Notes: a model not told the origin generated them from the sequence alone. A DNA stretch of 8,622 nt from Gammaproteobacteria bacterium (GCA_002748505.1 PDSN01000088.1:1-8622), one strand, 5' to 3'. Counted from the stretch's first letter, positions 1 to 6,866 are shown. Translations and numbers: made by a program.

Positions 1-837
1 GAAGTGCTGGTGTCCATCGTGGCTGCGGCCACCGGCTCTGGCGATTTGGCCATCGGCAATGCCATCGGTTCCAATATTGCCAACGTCGGCCTGGTGCTCG
101 GCATCACCCTGTTAATCGTGCCTCTTCTTTCTGGCGATCACTATATCAAGCGGGAAATTCCCATCCTTATCGTCGCCATGCTTGCTGTGGGTGCGCTGAT
201 TGCGGATGGCAACGCCTCGGCCATAGACGGTACGCTGATGCTCGCGGCGCTGATAGGCATATTGTGGTGGATGGTTCGCAGGCAATCCAAAGACCAGCAG
301 ACGGAATCGGAAGTGGCAGAGGAACCGCTGCCGGATCTGTCGCCCCTGCGCGCATGGCTGACCTTCTTAATGGGGCTGGCTTTGCTGATTGTCAGCTCGC
401 GCGTGCTGGTGTGGAGTGCCACTGAAATTGCCCGGGAGCTGGGCATGAGTGAACTGGTCATCGGCCTCACGATAGTGGCCATTGGTACCAGCCTGCCCGA
501 GCTTGCCGCCAGCGTCGCCGGCGCGCTGCGCGGCCACACCGATATCGCCCTTGGCAACGTGGTTGGCTCCAACCTGTTTAACCTGCTCGGCGTGATGGCC
601 ATTCCCGGTATTATCCAGGTTCAGCCCATTGGCGAGTTAACCCTGATGCGGGACTACCTGTCGATGGTTGCTGTTACCGGCGTACTGGCGCTGGCCATGC
701 TGTGGGGGCGGCGCTCACAGCACGCGGGGAACAAGCAACTCTATTTAAGTCGGCCGGTCGGCGCGCTGTTACTCGCGCTGTATGCGGGTTATTATTACTG
801 GCTATTCGCCACGATGCTGCCCGGTGCGGGTCAGTAA
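1..837 (+). CDS. yrbG: CaCA-family Na+/Ca2+ (cation) antiporter, YrbG-like, 5'-truncated by window edge
   Basis: Inner-membrane cation/Ca2+ exchanger of the CaCA superfamily. The reading frame is open from base 1 and ends at TAA 835-837, giving 278 residues. E. coli YrbG is about 325 residues, so roughly the first 45 are missing. The window opens just inside the first alpha repeat: EVLVSIVAA, then GDLAIGNAIGSN, matching the usual continuation after 'GTSLPE'. The second alpha repeat is complete at about residues 152-195, with AIGTSLPEL, then D.ALGNVVGSNLFNLLG; its acidic and Asn residues are those expected to bind cation. A charged hydrophilic loop (about 92-113) separates the two halves, and several hydrophobic segments follow, the last near 251-269. 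A GTG at base 4 could be read as a start but would cut the first alpha repeat, so it is not the true one. The gene lies 39 nt before kdsD, as in E. coli. Ion specificity cannot be told from sequence. Confidence 0.93.
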   Translation, partial: EVLVSIVAAATGSGDLAIGNAIGSNIANVGLVLGITLLIVPLLSGDHYIKREIPILIVAMLAVGALIADGNASAIDGTLMLAALIGILWWMVRRQSKDQQTESEVAEEPLPDLSPLRAWLTFLMGLALLIVSSRVLVWSATEIARELGMSELVIGLTIVAIGTSLPELAASVAGALRGHTDIALGNVVGSNLFNLLGVMAIPGIIQVQPIGELTLMRDYLSMVAVTGVLALAMLWGRRSQHAGNKQLYLSRPVGALLLALYAGYYYWLFATMLPGAGQ

Positions 838-876
838 TCTCGCGTAAAACAGCCACACTGCAACGGGATCAACACT

Positions 877-1860
877 ATGGCAAGCCCCACATCGGCTTAT
901 GATTTCAACGCCTCTGCCAAGCGCACCATCACCATTGAACGCGATGCGGTAGACGCCTTGTTGCACCGTGTTGACGAGAACTTTACCGCCGCCTGTAAGC
1001 TGCTGTTAGCCGCGCCAGGGCGGGTCATCGTTACCGGCATGGGTAAATCCGGCCATATCGGGCGCAAGATAGCTGCAACCCTGGCCAGCACCGGCACACC
1101 CGCGCACTTTGTCCACCCCGGCGAGGCCAGCCACGGCGACATGGGCATGATTACTCGCGACGATGCGGTTATTGCTCTGTCCAACAGCGGCACCTCGGCG
1201 GAAATTGTCACCTTGCTGCCCCTGCTCAAACGCCTGGGGGTCAAACTTGTCAGCATGACGGGTAATGACAACTCCACCCTCGCCCAGGCCGCCGACGCCC
1301 ATCTGAACACCGGCGTAGCGCAAGAGGCCTGCCCACTGAATTTAGCCCCGACATCCAGCACCACCACCGCCCTGGTCATGGGCGACGCACTGGCCATTGC
1401 CCTGCTCGAAGCGCGCGGTTTCACCGCTGAAGACTTCGCGTTTTCTCACCCCGGCGGTGCGCTGGGCAGAAAATTGCTGATGCTGGTCAGCGATGTGATG
1501 CACAGCGGCGAACAAATCCCCAGGGTCAATGAACAAGCCACGATCAGCCAGGCACTGCTGGAAGTGAGTAACAAAGGCCTGGGTATGACCACGGTGGAAA
1601 ACGCCCAGGGGCAATTGGTGGGCGTATTTACCGATGGCGACCTGCGCCGCGCCATGGATGCCAATGTCGATATTCACAACACCGCGATCAGCGAACTGAT
1701 GACCGCCAATGCCAAGAGCGTGACGCCAAGTATGCTGGCCGCCGAAGCATTGCACATTATTGAAGAGAACCGAATTTCCTCGCTGGTTGTCATAGACGAT
1801 AGCGGCAAGCTGGTGGGCGTGGTACACCTGATGAGCCTGCTCAGGGCGGGCATTGCCTGA
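877..1860 (+). CDS. kdsD: D-arabinose 5-phosphate isomerase KdsD (SIS + two CBS domains)
   Basis: Converts D-ribulose 5-phosphate to D-arabinose 5-phosphate, the first committed step of Kdo synthesis for LPS; cytoplasmic. The 327-residue product matches the family length (E. coli 328). The SIS domain covers about 40-175, with VTGMGKSGHIGRKIAATLAS (51-70ish), HPGEASHGDMG (80-90), LSNSGTSAEI (101-110) and APTSSTTTALVMGDALA. Lys57, Glu109, Glu150 and His191 line up, with a constant shift of two, with the E. coli active-site set Lys59, Glu111, Glu152 and His193. Two CBS domains follow at about 205-262 and 272-326. The first ends in the usual VGVFTDGDLRRAM. The second ends VGVVHLMSLLRAG, with Ser320 where Asp is normal. 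The ATG is preceded by GGGA (865-868) at 8-nt spacing. A 21-nt gap separates it from kdsC. The isomerase paralogue GutQ is less likely given the lpt/kdsC context. Confidence 0.96.
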   Translation: MASPTSAYDFNASAKRTITIERDAVDALLHRVDENFTAACKLLLAAPGRVIVTGMGKSGHIGRKIAATLASTGTPAHFVHPGEASHGDMGMITRDDAVIALSNSGTSAEIVTLLPLLKRLGVKLVSMTGNDNSTLAQAADAHLNTGVAQEACPLNLAPTSSTTTALVMGDALAIALLEARGFTAEDFAFSHPGGALGRKLLMLVSDVMHSGEQIPRVNEQATISQALLEVSNKGLGMTTVENAQGQLVGVFTDGDLRRAMDANVDIHNTAISELMTANAKSVTPSMLAAEALHIIEENRISSLVVIDDSGKLVGVVHLMSLLRAGIA

Positions 1861-1881
1861 GTCAAACACAAGGAATAAAAA

Positions 1882-2415
1882 GTGAAGGTAAAGGAATTAG
1901 CAAAAACCATCAGCGTTCTGGTGCTCGATGTGGACGGCATTCTCACTGATGGCCGTATTTACTACAGCAGCGCCGGTGAAGAATTGAAGAGCTTCAATAT
2001 CAAAGACGGTCTGGGCATCAAAATGGCACAGCGCGCCGGTATAACGGTGGCGATTATCACCGGCAGACGCTCGGCTATGGTGGAGCGCCGCGCCACAGAG
2101 CTGGGCATTACAGACCTGATTCAAGGGCGTGAAGACAAAGTCACCGCCCTCAAGGAGCTGTGCGCGAGGCTCGATGTCACCCTCGCCCAATGCGCTTATA
2201 TGGGCGATGATCTGCCCGATTTGCGCGCCATCGAGGCCGCGGGCCTGGGTATGACCGTAGCCGATGGTGTCGAGGCTGTGCGCGATATGGCAGACTGGAT
2301 CAGCCAGGCCAAAGGCGGTGCTGGCGCGGTGCGCGAAGCCTGTGAGTTCTTACTCGACGCCAAAGGAGTACGGCACACCATTGAACAGGCCCTGACCGCA
2401 GGGAACGCGCATTAA
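1882..2415 (+). CDS. kdsC: 3-deoxy-D-manno-octulosonate 8-phosphate phosphatase KdsC
   Basis: Removes phosphate from Kdo-8-phosphate to release Kdo for LPS core assembly. It is a small, cap-less HAD-superfamily phosphatase that works as a tetramer in the family. The 177-residue product carries the HAD motifs in order: motif I LDVDGILTDG with Asp16 (nucleophile) and Asp18; motif II Thr60 in IITGR; motif III Lys86 in GREDK; motif IV GDDLPD with Asp109, Asp110 and Asp113. The start is GTG (1882), chosen because AGGA at 1871-1874 sits 7 nt upstream and the next residues (KVKELAKTISVLVLDVDG) match the family N terminus; there is no competing ATG before the catalytic motif. Its stop lies 2 nt before the lptC ATG, so the two are very likely translated together. 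Confidence 0.96.
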   Translation: MKVKELAKTISVLVLDVDGILTDGRIYYSSAGEELKSFNIKDGLGIKMAQRAGITVAIITGRRSAMVERRATELGITDLIQGREDKVTALKELCARLDVTLAQCAYMGDDLPDLRAIEAAGLGMTVADGVEAVRDMADWISQAKGGAGAVREACEFLLDAKGVRHTIEQALTAGNAH

Positions 2416-2417
2416 AC

Positions 2418-2987
2418 ATGCAACCTAAGATTCTCGCTCAATGGATACTGGCAGCCGCAATTGTGGTTGGTATCCTGTTCTTTTTGGGCTCCGGGAGCAA
2501 CGACGGCAGTCGCATGCCCAGAACCCCCGATGGCGAACTGCTGCCCAGCACGTTTTTAATCAACAGCCGCACATGGGTATACGAGCCCCACGGCCCGCTG
2601 GCCGAGGTGATTGAGAGCAGTTCAGTGAGTTACTACGAAGACGCCCAACACTCCGTGCTTGAGCAGCCGCGCTATTTCTCCCACAATGGCAGCGACCAGA
2701 CCTGGGCTGCCTCGGCTCAGCGCGGCGAATTTTTTCACAACAATGGTAAACTGGAGTTGTATAACAAGGTCGTACTGCACAACGATGCCAACAATGCGCA
2801 GGTGCAAACGCAGGCTGTGAGCGTTGACACCCTGCGCAAGGTTGCGGTTGCAGAAACAACCGTCACCATTACACAAGACGGTGACAACACGCTTAGCGCG
2901 GATGGTCTCGTCGCCGATTTTAAAACCCAGCGCCTACTACTGAAGGGACATGTCAGCAGTGTTTATCACCCAAAGAAAAAGCCTTAA
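2418..2987 (+). CDS. lptC: LPS export system protein LptC (bitopic inner-membrane bridge subunit)
   Basis: Accepts LPS from the LptB2FG transporter at the periplasmic face of the inner membrane and passes it to LptA. The 189-residue product (E. coli 191) has one N-terminal membrane anchor at about 8-24 (WILAAAIVVGILFFLG) and then a periplasmic beta-rich LptC domain. Within it SRTWVYEPHGPLAEVIESSS (about 50-69), LEQPRYF and the C-terminal ADGLVADFKTQRLLLKGHV (about 160-180) are typical of the family. The ATG lies 2 nt after the kdsC stop, with only a distant AGGG (2400-2403), so translational coupling is likely. The last 38 nt of the gene overlap the start of lptA in another frame. Sequence identity in LptC is generally low; the call rests on topology, C-terminal motif and gene position together. 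Confidence 0.93.
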   Translation: MQPKILAQWILAAAIVVGILFFLGSGSNDGSRMPRTPDGELLPSTFLINSRTWVYEPHGPLAEVIESSSVSYYEDAQHSVLEQPRYFSHNGSDQTWAASAQRGEFFHNNGKLELYNKVVLHNDANNAQVQTQAVSVDTLRKVAVAETTVTITQDGDNTLSADGLVADFKTQRLLLKGHVSSVYHPKKKP

Positions 2988-3519
2988 AGCCGCGTGTGTT
3001 GTCGGCATCATCGCACTGGCGACAATTTACAACCAGCAGACCCACGCCCTGCCCGAGGATCGCCAGCAGGCCATCCGTATCAGTGCCGATGAGGCGGTGC
3101 GCGATGAAAAACGCGGCCTGACCATCTACAAAGGCAATGTGCGCATGAATCAGGGCACCCTGCAAATTGCCGCCGACAAAATCACCGTAACCGATACAGA
3201 GGGGCGCGCACAGACCATTGTCGCCCAGGGTAAGCCTGCCAAACTGCAGCAGCGACCTGCGGCAGACCAAGCCATCCTCTACGCCCAGGCCAGACGTATC
3301 GAATATCAAAACAACACCGGCAAAGTGCGTTTGCTGCGCCAGGCGCGCATTGAACAGGACGGTTCAAAAGTAACCGGCAACAGCATCGACTATGACATCA
3401 ATGAACATATCGTCAAAGCCAAGGCCGGTAGCAATGGCAGCGGCCGCGTTGAAGTGGTCATTCCCCCACATTTGATTAACAATCCAGAAGGAAAGCCCGG
3501 TGGCGATACTAAGCGCTGA
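2950..3519 (+). CDS. lptA: Periplasmic LPS-bridge protein LptA
   Basis: Forms the periplasmic beta-jellyroll bridge that carries LPS from LptC to LptD at the outer membrane. The 189-residue product has a Sec signal: basic stretch TQRKSLK (7-13ish), hydrophobic core ACVVGIIALATI (about 15-26), and a good cleavage site after THA (Ala33). The mature part begins LPEDRQQAIRISADEA and contains the OstA/LptA-type repeats GLTIYKGNVRMNQGTLQIAADKITV (about 56-80), TGKVRLLRQARIEQDG and VTGNSIDYDI. The start is uncertain: ATG 2950 has AAGGGA (2943-2948) almost touching it, which is too close. GTG 2959, three codons in, is 10 nt from the same AAGGGA and would also leave a normal signal peptide. The gene overlaps lptC by 38 nt (29 nt with the GTG) and lptB by 20 nt. 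Confidence 0.94.
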   Translation: MSAVFITQRKSLKAACVVGIIALATIYNQQTHALPEDRQQAIRISADEAVRDEKRGLTIYKGNVRMNQGTLQIAADKITVTDTEGRAQTIVAQGKPAKLQQRPAADQAILYAQARRIEYQNNTGKVRLLRQARIEQDGSKVTGNSIDYDINEHIVKAKAGSNGSGRVEVVIPPHLINNPEGKPGGDTKR

Positions 3520-4225
3520 AAACCTCGCGAAATCCTACCGTGGCCGTGAAGTGGTGCGGGATGTTTCATTGACAGTCAACAGCGGTCAGGTCGTCGGCCT
3601 GCTGGGCCCCAATGGCGCAGGCAAAACCACCTGTTTTTACATGATGCTGGGCATAGTGCCTGCGGATCGCGGCCGTATCAGCATTGATGGCGAGGATTTA
3701 AGCGGCCTGCCCCTGCACGGCAGGGCGCGCCACGGCATTGGCTATTTGCCGCAGGAAGCTTCGATTTTTCGCAAAATGACTGTGGGCGACAATATTCTCT
3801 CCATTTTACAAACCCGCCCCGACCTCAAACGCGCGCAGCGTCTCGAATTGCGCGATGCACTGCTGAAAGAGTTTAATGTCGAACACTTAAAGGACAGCCT
3901 GGGACAGGCACTATCGGGTGGCGAGCGCCGCCGGGTAGAAATTGCCCGCGCCCTGGCGATGGAGCCGCAATTCATTTTGCTGGACGAACCCTTTGCCGGG
4001 GTTGACCCTATTTCCGTGGGCGACATCAAACAGATCATCCGTCACCTGCGCGATCGCGGCATCGGCGTGCTCATCACTGACCACAATGTGCGCGACACAC
4101 TGGACATCTGTGAAACCGCCTACATCGTCGGTGAAGGCCACGTTATCACCGCAGGCAGCGCCGAGCAGGTGCTGGCCAACGAGAAAGTTCGCGCGGTGTA
4201 TTTAGGGGACGATTTTCACTTATAA
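3500..4225 (+). CDS. lptB: LPS export ABC transporter ATP-binding protein LptB
   Basis: ATPase of the LptB2FG complex that powers LPS extraction from the inner membrane; cytoplasmic face. The 241-residue product equals the E. coli length. ABC motifs are complete: Walker A GPNGAGKTT (36-44, Lys42), Q-loop Gln85 in LPQEASIF, signature LSGGERRR (138-145), Walker B FILLDEPF (158-165, catalytic Glu163), D-loop GVDP (167-170), H-loop His195 in TDHNVRDT. The positions of Lys42, Glu163 and His195 are those of E. coli LptB. The GTG start (3500) is supported by GAAGGA at 3487-3492 with 7-nt spacing and by the family N terminus AILSAENLAKSY. It overlaps the end of lptA by 20 nt. The LptF/LptG permease genes are not in this window, as expected since they sit elsewhere in gammaproteobacteria. 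Confidence 0.98.
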   Translation: MAILSAENLAKSYRGREVVRDVSLTVNSGQVVGLLGPNGAGKTTCFYMMLGIVPADRGRISIDGEDLSGLPLHGRARHGIGYLPQEASIFRKMTVGDNILSILQTRPDLKRAQRLELRDALLKEFNVEHLKDSLGQALSGGERRRVEIARALAMEPQFILLDEPFAGVDPISVGDIKQIIRHLRDRGIGVLITDHNVRDTLDICETAYIVGEGHVITAGSAEQVLANEKVRAVYLGDDFHL

Positions 4226-4561
4226 AGCGCCCTGCGCCCTGCTAACCCCTTGTAAAAGCAACTATTTTGCCCGGCGGGAAGCAGGCTCAAAGCAACAGGT
4301 ATTCGCGGCGTTCCCCGCTTCCAAAACCACCCCCCCTCAGGGCTGGGTAGATTCGAGCCTTGATCCAGCAAAAAAAGAGGAAGGGCCGTCCCCAGATCAA
4401 CAAAAACACCTTTTCTTGAGCATTCCTCGCCCCTATCTTATTGCTTGCCCGCAAGCAGATAGATACACTGGCGCTGAACCTCATTTATTGTCGGACTTAA
4501 CGAGTAAAAACCAAGGACAGCAAGCGAACGTGTCAACCCAAGCGATCAGCGGCCTCGGCCA
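4226..4561 (+). other. 336-nt intergenic region between lptB and rpoN
   Basis: No recognisable gene. There is no clear Rho-independent terminator after lptB: short GC complements such as CCC/GGG near 4270-4278 and GCGG/CCGC near 4305-4318 are not followed by a T run. A C run (4330-4336) and an A run (4370-4376) are present, and TTGATC (4360-4365) is matched by GATCAA (4395-4400) across a 29-nt spacer. One forward frame stays free of stops for 119 codons (4206-4562) and ends at TGA 4563-4565, overlapping the rpoN ATG; its only start codons are TTG 4416, TTG 4488 and GTG 4530. The final 120 bases most plausibly hold the rpoN promoter and leader. Confidence 0.6.
4441..4469 (+). promoter_or_regulatory. 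Weak candidate sigma-70 promoter for rpoN, overlapping a small hairpin
   Basis: TTGCTT (4441-4446) and TACACT (4464-4469) are 17 nt apart; they match 3 of 6 and 4 of 6 consensus bases. The -35 region lies within a perfect 6-bp inverted repeat, TGCTTG (4442-4447) and CAAGCA (4452-4457), around CCCG, which could be an operator or chance. An alternative -35, TTGAGC (4416-4421), lacks a good -10 at the right distance. By-eye consensus matching only. Confidence 0.22.
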
Positions 4562-4565
4562 ATGA
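4530..4565 (+). promoter_or_regulatory. Candidate 11-codon leader ORF overlapping the rpoN start
   Basis: GTG 4530 begins a short frame (MSTQAISGLGQ) whose TGA (4563-4565) overlaps the rpoN ATG (4562-4564) as ATGA. AAGGA at 4513-4517 lies 12 nt upstream, which is long but usable. The rpoN ATG itself has no Shine-Dalgarno sequence, so a ribosome finishing this leader could re-initiate there. It could equally be chance. Confidence 0.18.
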
Positions 4566-6028
4566 AACAATCTCTACAGCTCAAGCTGGGCACGCAGCTC
4601 ACCATGACGCCGCAGCTGCAACAGGCCATCAAACTGTTGCAGATGTCCACGCTTGATCTACAGCAAGAGATCCAGCAGAACCTTGAAAGCAACCCCTTGC
4701 TGGAAGTCGCCGACAGCAACGCAACAGATGGCGGCGACAGCGGAAAGGACGGCGACGCCCAGGATACGCCTGAGCTGGCTGCGCAAAGCGACTCACTCAC
4801 TGACGACAACCCCTTTGAAAACCATCAACTGCCCGATGATTTGCCCGTAGACACCCGCTGGGAAGACATTCTGCCCTCCTCGGCGCCGAGCACAGTTGGC
4901 GCCGATAGTGACATGGACTTTGACTATCGCAACACCGCACCGGAAAGTCTGACCGATCACCTGTTGTGGCAGTTAAACCTGAGCCGCCTGTCCAACACTG
5001 ATCGCGCCATTGCCGTGGCCATCATCGATGCGACGGATAGCAATGGCCGTTTAACCCAGACCCTGGAAGAGCTGCACGAGTCCTTTGACCCGGCGCTGGA
5101 CATCGATCTGGACGAAGTCGTCGCTGTGTTACACCATGTGCAGCAATTTGAGCCGGTCGGTGTCTGCACCCTGGATTTACAGGACTGCCTCCTGGTGCAA
5201 CTGCGCGCCCTGCATGAAGAGACACCCTGGCGCGCCGAGGCCATTACCCTGATCGAACGCCATATGAACCAGATTGCCAGCGGCGATTTCAAACAGATCA
5301 TGCGCCGCTGCGATTTGGACGAATACGAATTGCAGCGGGTGATGAGCCTTATCCAGTCCCTGGATCCGCTGCCAGGTTCGCGAATAGGTGACAGCGATGC
5401 ACAATACGTCATTCCCGATGTCTACGTCAGCAAAAAGAACGGGCACTGGGTGGTGGAACTCAACCCCGAAACCACCCCCAAACTGCGCATTAACAACAGC
5501 TACGCCAGTTTGATTAAACGCGCAGACGACAGCGCCGACAACACCTACCTGAAAAACAATCTGCAAGAAGCGCGCTGGTTTTTGAAAAGCCTGCAAAGCC
5601 GCAACGAAACCATGATGAAAGTGGCCACCTGCATTGTAGAGGCACAACAGGGTTTTCTGGAACACGGTGAGGAAGCGATGAAACCGCTGGTTTTGAGCGA
5701 CATCGCCGAGGCGGTAGAGATGCACGAATCCACCATCTCCCGGGTTACCACGCAAAAATATATGCACACCCCACGTGGCGTGTTTGAGTTAAAGTACTTC
5801 TTCTCAAGTCATGTAGGCACTAACAACGGCGGCGAATGCTCATCCACAGCAATTCGCGCTATCATTAAGAAACTGGTAGCCGCGGAGAACCACCGCAAAC
5901 CGCTCAGTGACAGCAAAATAGCCAAGTTGCTGGAGGAACAAGGTATTAACATAGCAAGGCGCACCATTGCAAAATACCGCGATGCGCTGAATATTCCCCC
6001 TTCCAACGAGCGTAAACGCTTGGTTTAG
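4562..6028 (+). CDS. rpoN: RNA polymerase sigma-54 factor RpoN
   Basis: Alternative sigma factor that directs RNA polymerase to -24/-12 promoters and needs an AAA+ activator (nitrogen, motility and other genes). The 488-residue product is of usual length. Region I (1-50) is Gln-rich and typical: TPQLQQAIKLLQMSTLDLQQ (16-35) and NPLLE. Region II (about 51-125) is acidic, low-complexity and variable, rich in Asp. The core-binding region III follows from about 126, including FEPVGVCTLDLQDCLLVQL (about 196-214). A helix-turn-helix at about 378-406 (LSDIAEAVEMHESTISRVT) precedes the RpoN box ARRTIAKYRD (465-474), which differs from the canonical ARRTVAKYRE only by Val-to-Ile and Glu-to-Asp. ATG 4562 is the first possible in-frame start after stop TAA 4505-4507, though no Shine-Dalgarno precedes it. 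It heads the rpoN-hpf-ptsN-rapZ-ptsO cluster. Confidence 0.98.
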   Translation: MKQSLQLKLGTQLTMTPQLQQAIKLLQMSTLDLQQEIQQNLESNPLLEVADSNATDGGDSGKDGDAQDTPELAAQSDSLTDDNPFENHQLPDDLPVDTRWEDILPSSAPSTVGADSDMDFDYRNTAPESLTDHLLWQLNLSRLSNTDRAIAVAIIDATDSNGRLTQTLEELHESFDPALDIDLDEVVAVLHHVQQFEPVGVCTLDLQDCLLVQLRALHEETPWRAEAITLIERHMNQIASGDFKQIMRRCDLDEYELQRVMSLIQSLDPLPGSRIGDSDAQYVIPDVYVSKKNGHWVVELNPETTPKLRINNSYASLIKRADDSADNTYLKNNLQEARWFLKSLQSRNETMMKVATCIVEAQQGFLEHGEEAMKPLVLSDIAEAVEMHESTISRVTTQKYMHTPRGVFELKYFFSSHVGTNNGGECSSTAIRAIIKKLVAAENHRKPLSDSKIAKLLEEQGINIARRTIAKYRDALNIPPSNERKRLV

Positions 6029-6045
6029 GGCAACAGATAACAACA

Positions 6046-6083
6046 CATCGGCAGTGCCGATGCCGGGCGCAAGCCCTTCTTTT
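6046..6083 (+). terminator. Hairpin pair with short U-rich tail between rpoN and hpf
   Basis: Two stem-loops lie back to back. The first is CATCGGC (6046-6052) and GCCGATG (6056-6062), a perfect 7-bp stem around AGT. The second is GGGC (6065-6068) and GCCC (6073-6076), closing a GCAA tetraloop of the stable GNRA type and followed by TTCTTTT (6077-6083). The tail makes weak termination or attenuation possible, but the second stem is only 4 bp. The alternative is an mRNA-stabilising structure or, for the first palindrome, a protein-binding site. The strong hpf ribosome site begins at 6091. Confidence 0.35.
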
Positions 6084-6090
6084 CACGCCA

Positions 6091-6097
6091 AAAGGAG
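6091..6097 (+). promoter_or_regulatory. Strong Shine-Dalgarno of hpf
   Basis: AAAGGAG lies 6 nt before ATG 6104. It is the best ribosome site in the window; the neighbouring genes rpoN, ptsN, rapZ and ptsO have weak or no such site, so hpf is probably translated at a much higher rate than its neighbours. Confidence 0.8.
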
Positions 6098-6103
6098 CAT
6101 CCT

Positions 6104-6391
6104 ATGCAATTAACAGTCAGTGGACATCACGTAGAAGTAAGCGACGCATTACGCGACTATGTCGAAGGCAAGTTCGAGCGTTTGCAAAGACACTTTGACG
6201 GCATCACCATTGCTGAAGTAACCCTCATTCTGGAGAAACTGGTACAAAAGGCCGAAGCCAATGTTCACGTCGCCGGTGCCGATATTTTCGCCGCCGCCGA
6301 CTCCGATGATATGTACGCCGCCATCGATGCGCTGGTGGACAAACTGGATCGACAGCTTATCAAACACAAACAAAAAACCCGAGGCCGATAG
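6104..6391 (+). CDS. hpf: Ribosome hibernation promoting factor HPF (short form)
   Basis: Binds the decoding region of the 30S subunit and promotes inactive 100S ribosome dimers (together with RMF where present) in stationary phase or starvation. The 95-residue product has exactly the length of E. coli HPF and aligns along its full extent: MQLTVSGHHVEVSDALRDYV at the start, KFERLQRHF, and the highly conserved DMYAAIDALVDKLDRQLIKHK (about 69-89). It lacks the C-terminal dimerisation domain of long HPF, so it is the short gammaproteobacterial form. The start is fixed by AAAGGAG six bases upstream. The older name is YhbH / sigma-54 modulation protein, after its position behind rpoN. Ten nt separate it from ptsN. 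Confidence 0.97.
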   Translation: MQLTVSGHHVEVSDALRDYVEGKFERLQRHFDGITIAEVTLILEKLVQKAEANVHVAGADIFAAADSDDMYAAIDALVDKLDRQLIKHKQKTRGR

Positions 6392-6401
6392 CCTTACTAC
6401 T

Positions 6402-6866
6402 ATGCAAGACCTGCAACAACTACTCCCCCCACATCGCGTGCTGTGCCGGCGCGATGTGGGCAGCATGAAAAGCCTGTTTACCCATATCGCCGACGCGATC
6501 TCTCAAGATTCGCCCGATATTGCCACCCCTACCATTATCAAAGAACTCAACGCACGAGAAAAACTGGGCAGCACCGGCCTTGGCGATGGCATCGCCATTC
6601 CCCACACCCGTCTCGAAGGCCTGGAAAAACCCTGTGGCTGCCTGATTACGCTTGTGGACGGCATCGATTTTGATGCGCCAGACAACAAAAAGGTAGATAT
6701 TGTCTTTGCCTTGTTGGTACCCTCTGAAGCCAATGGTGAACACTTACAGATTCTTTCCAGCCTGGCAAAACTGTTTGTTCAACCTGAGTTCTGTCAGCGC
6801 CTGCGCGCTGCGGAAAATGCGCAAGCCTTACACGAATTGGTACTAAACTGGCCCGTTGAGACCTAA
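6402..6866 (+). CDS. ptsN: Nitrogen-PTS EIIA component PtsN (EIIA-Ntr)
   Basis: Terminal phosphate acceptor of the PTS-Ntr relay (PtsP to NPr to PtsN). It transports no sugar but regulates targets such as potassium uptake and sensor kinases in studied species. The 154-residue product matches the family (about 150-163). The fold is PTS_EIIA type 2, with KELNAREKLGSTGLGDGIAIPHTRLEGL at about 47-74; the phosphorylatable residue is His68 in AIPHTR. VDIVFALLVPSE (98-109) and HLQILSSLAKLF (114-125) are also typical. The frame stays open upstream to about 6261, but that part lies inside hpf. ATG 6402 is chosen because MQDLQQLLPPHRVLC matches the family N terminus. Ribosome binding is poor (GAGG 6381-6384, 17 nt away), so coupling to hpf is likely. 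Confidence 0.96.
   Translation: MQDLQQLLPPHRVLCRRDVGSMKSLFTHIADAISQDSPDIATPTIIKELNAREKLGSTGLGDGIAIPHTRLEGLEKPCGCLITLVDGIDFDAPDNKKVDIVFALLVPSEANGEHLQILSSLAKLFVQPEFCQRLRAAENAQALHELVLNWPVET

Noticed and set aside
1342..1869. 175-codon open frame on the - strand inside kdsD
   Set aside because: It is a shadow of the real kdsD frame with an implausible His/Gln-rich composition and no ribosome site.
4345..4372. tRNA-like T-arm string (GGTAGATTCGAGCC followed by CCAGCA)
   Set aside because: No acceptor, D or anticodon arms can be fitted around it, so it is a chance resemblance.
4360..4400. TTGATC/GATCAA inverted repeat as a terminator or operator
   Set aside because: Only 6 bp with a 29-nt spacer that cannot extend the stem, and no T run on either strand in the right place.
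4287..4484. 65-codon open frame on the - strand in the lptB-rpoN gap
   Set aside because: It is the only minus-strand frame of this size outside genes, but it has no Shine-Dalgarno before its ATG and no recognisable motif; the low-complexity RGGGFGSGERREYLLL end arises from the C-rich run.
5177..5767. 196-codon open frame on the - strand inside rpoN
   Set aside because: It is fully antisense to a strongly conserved gene, shows no recognisable domain, and its composition mirrors the rpoN codons.
6261..6401. Longer PtsN starting at 6261
   Set aside because: The extra N-terminal part lies inside hpf in another frame and does not resemble PtsN; ATG 6402 gives the family N terminus and length.
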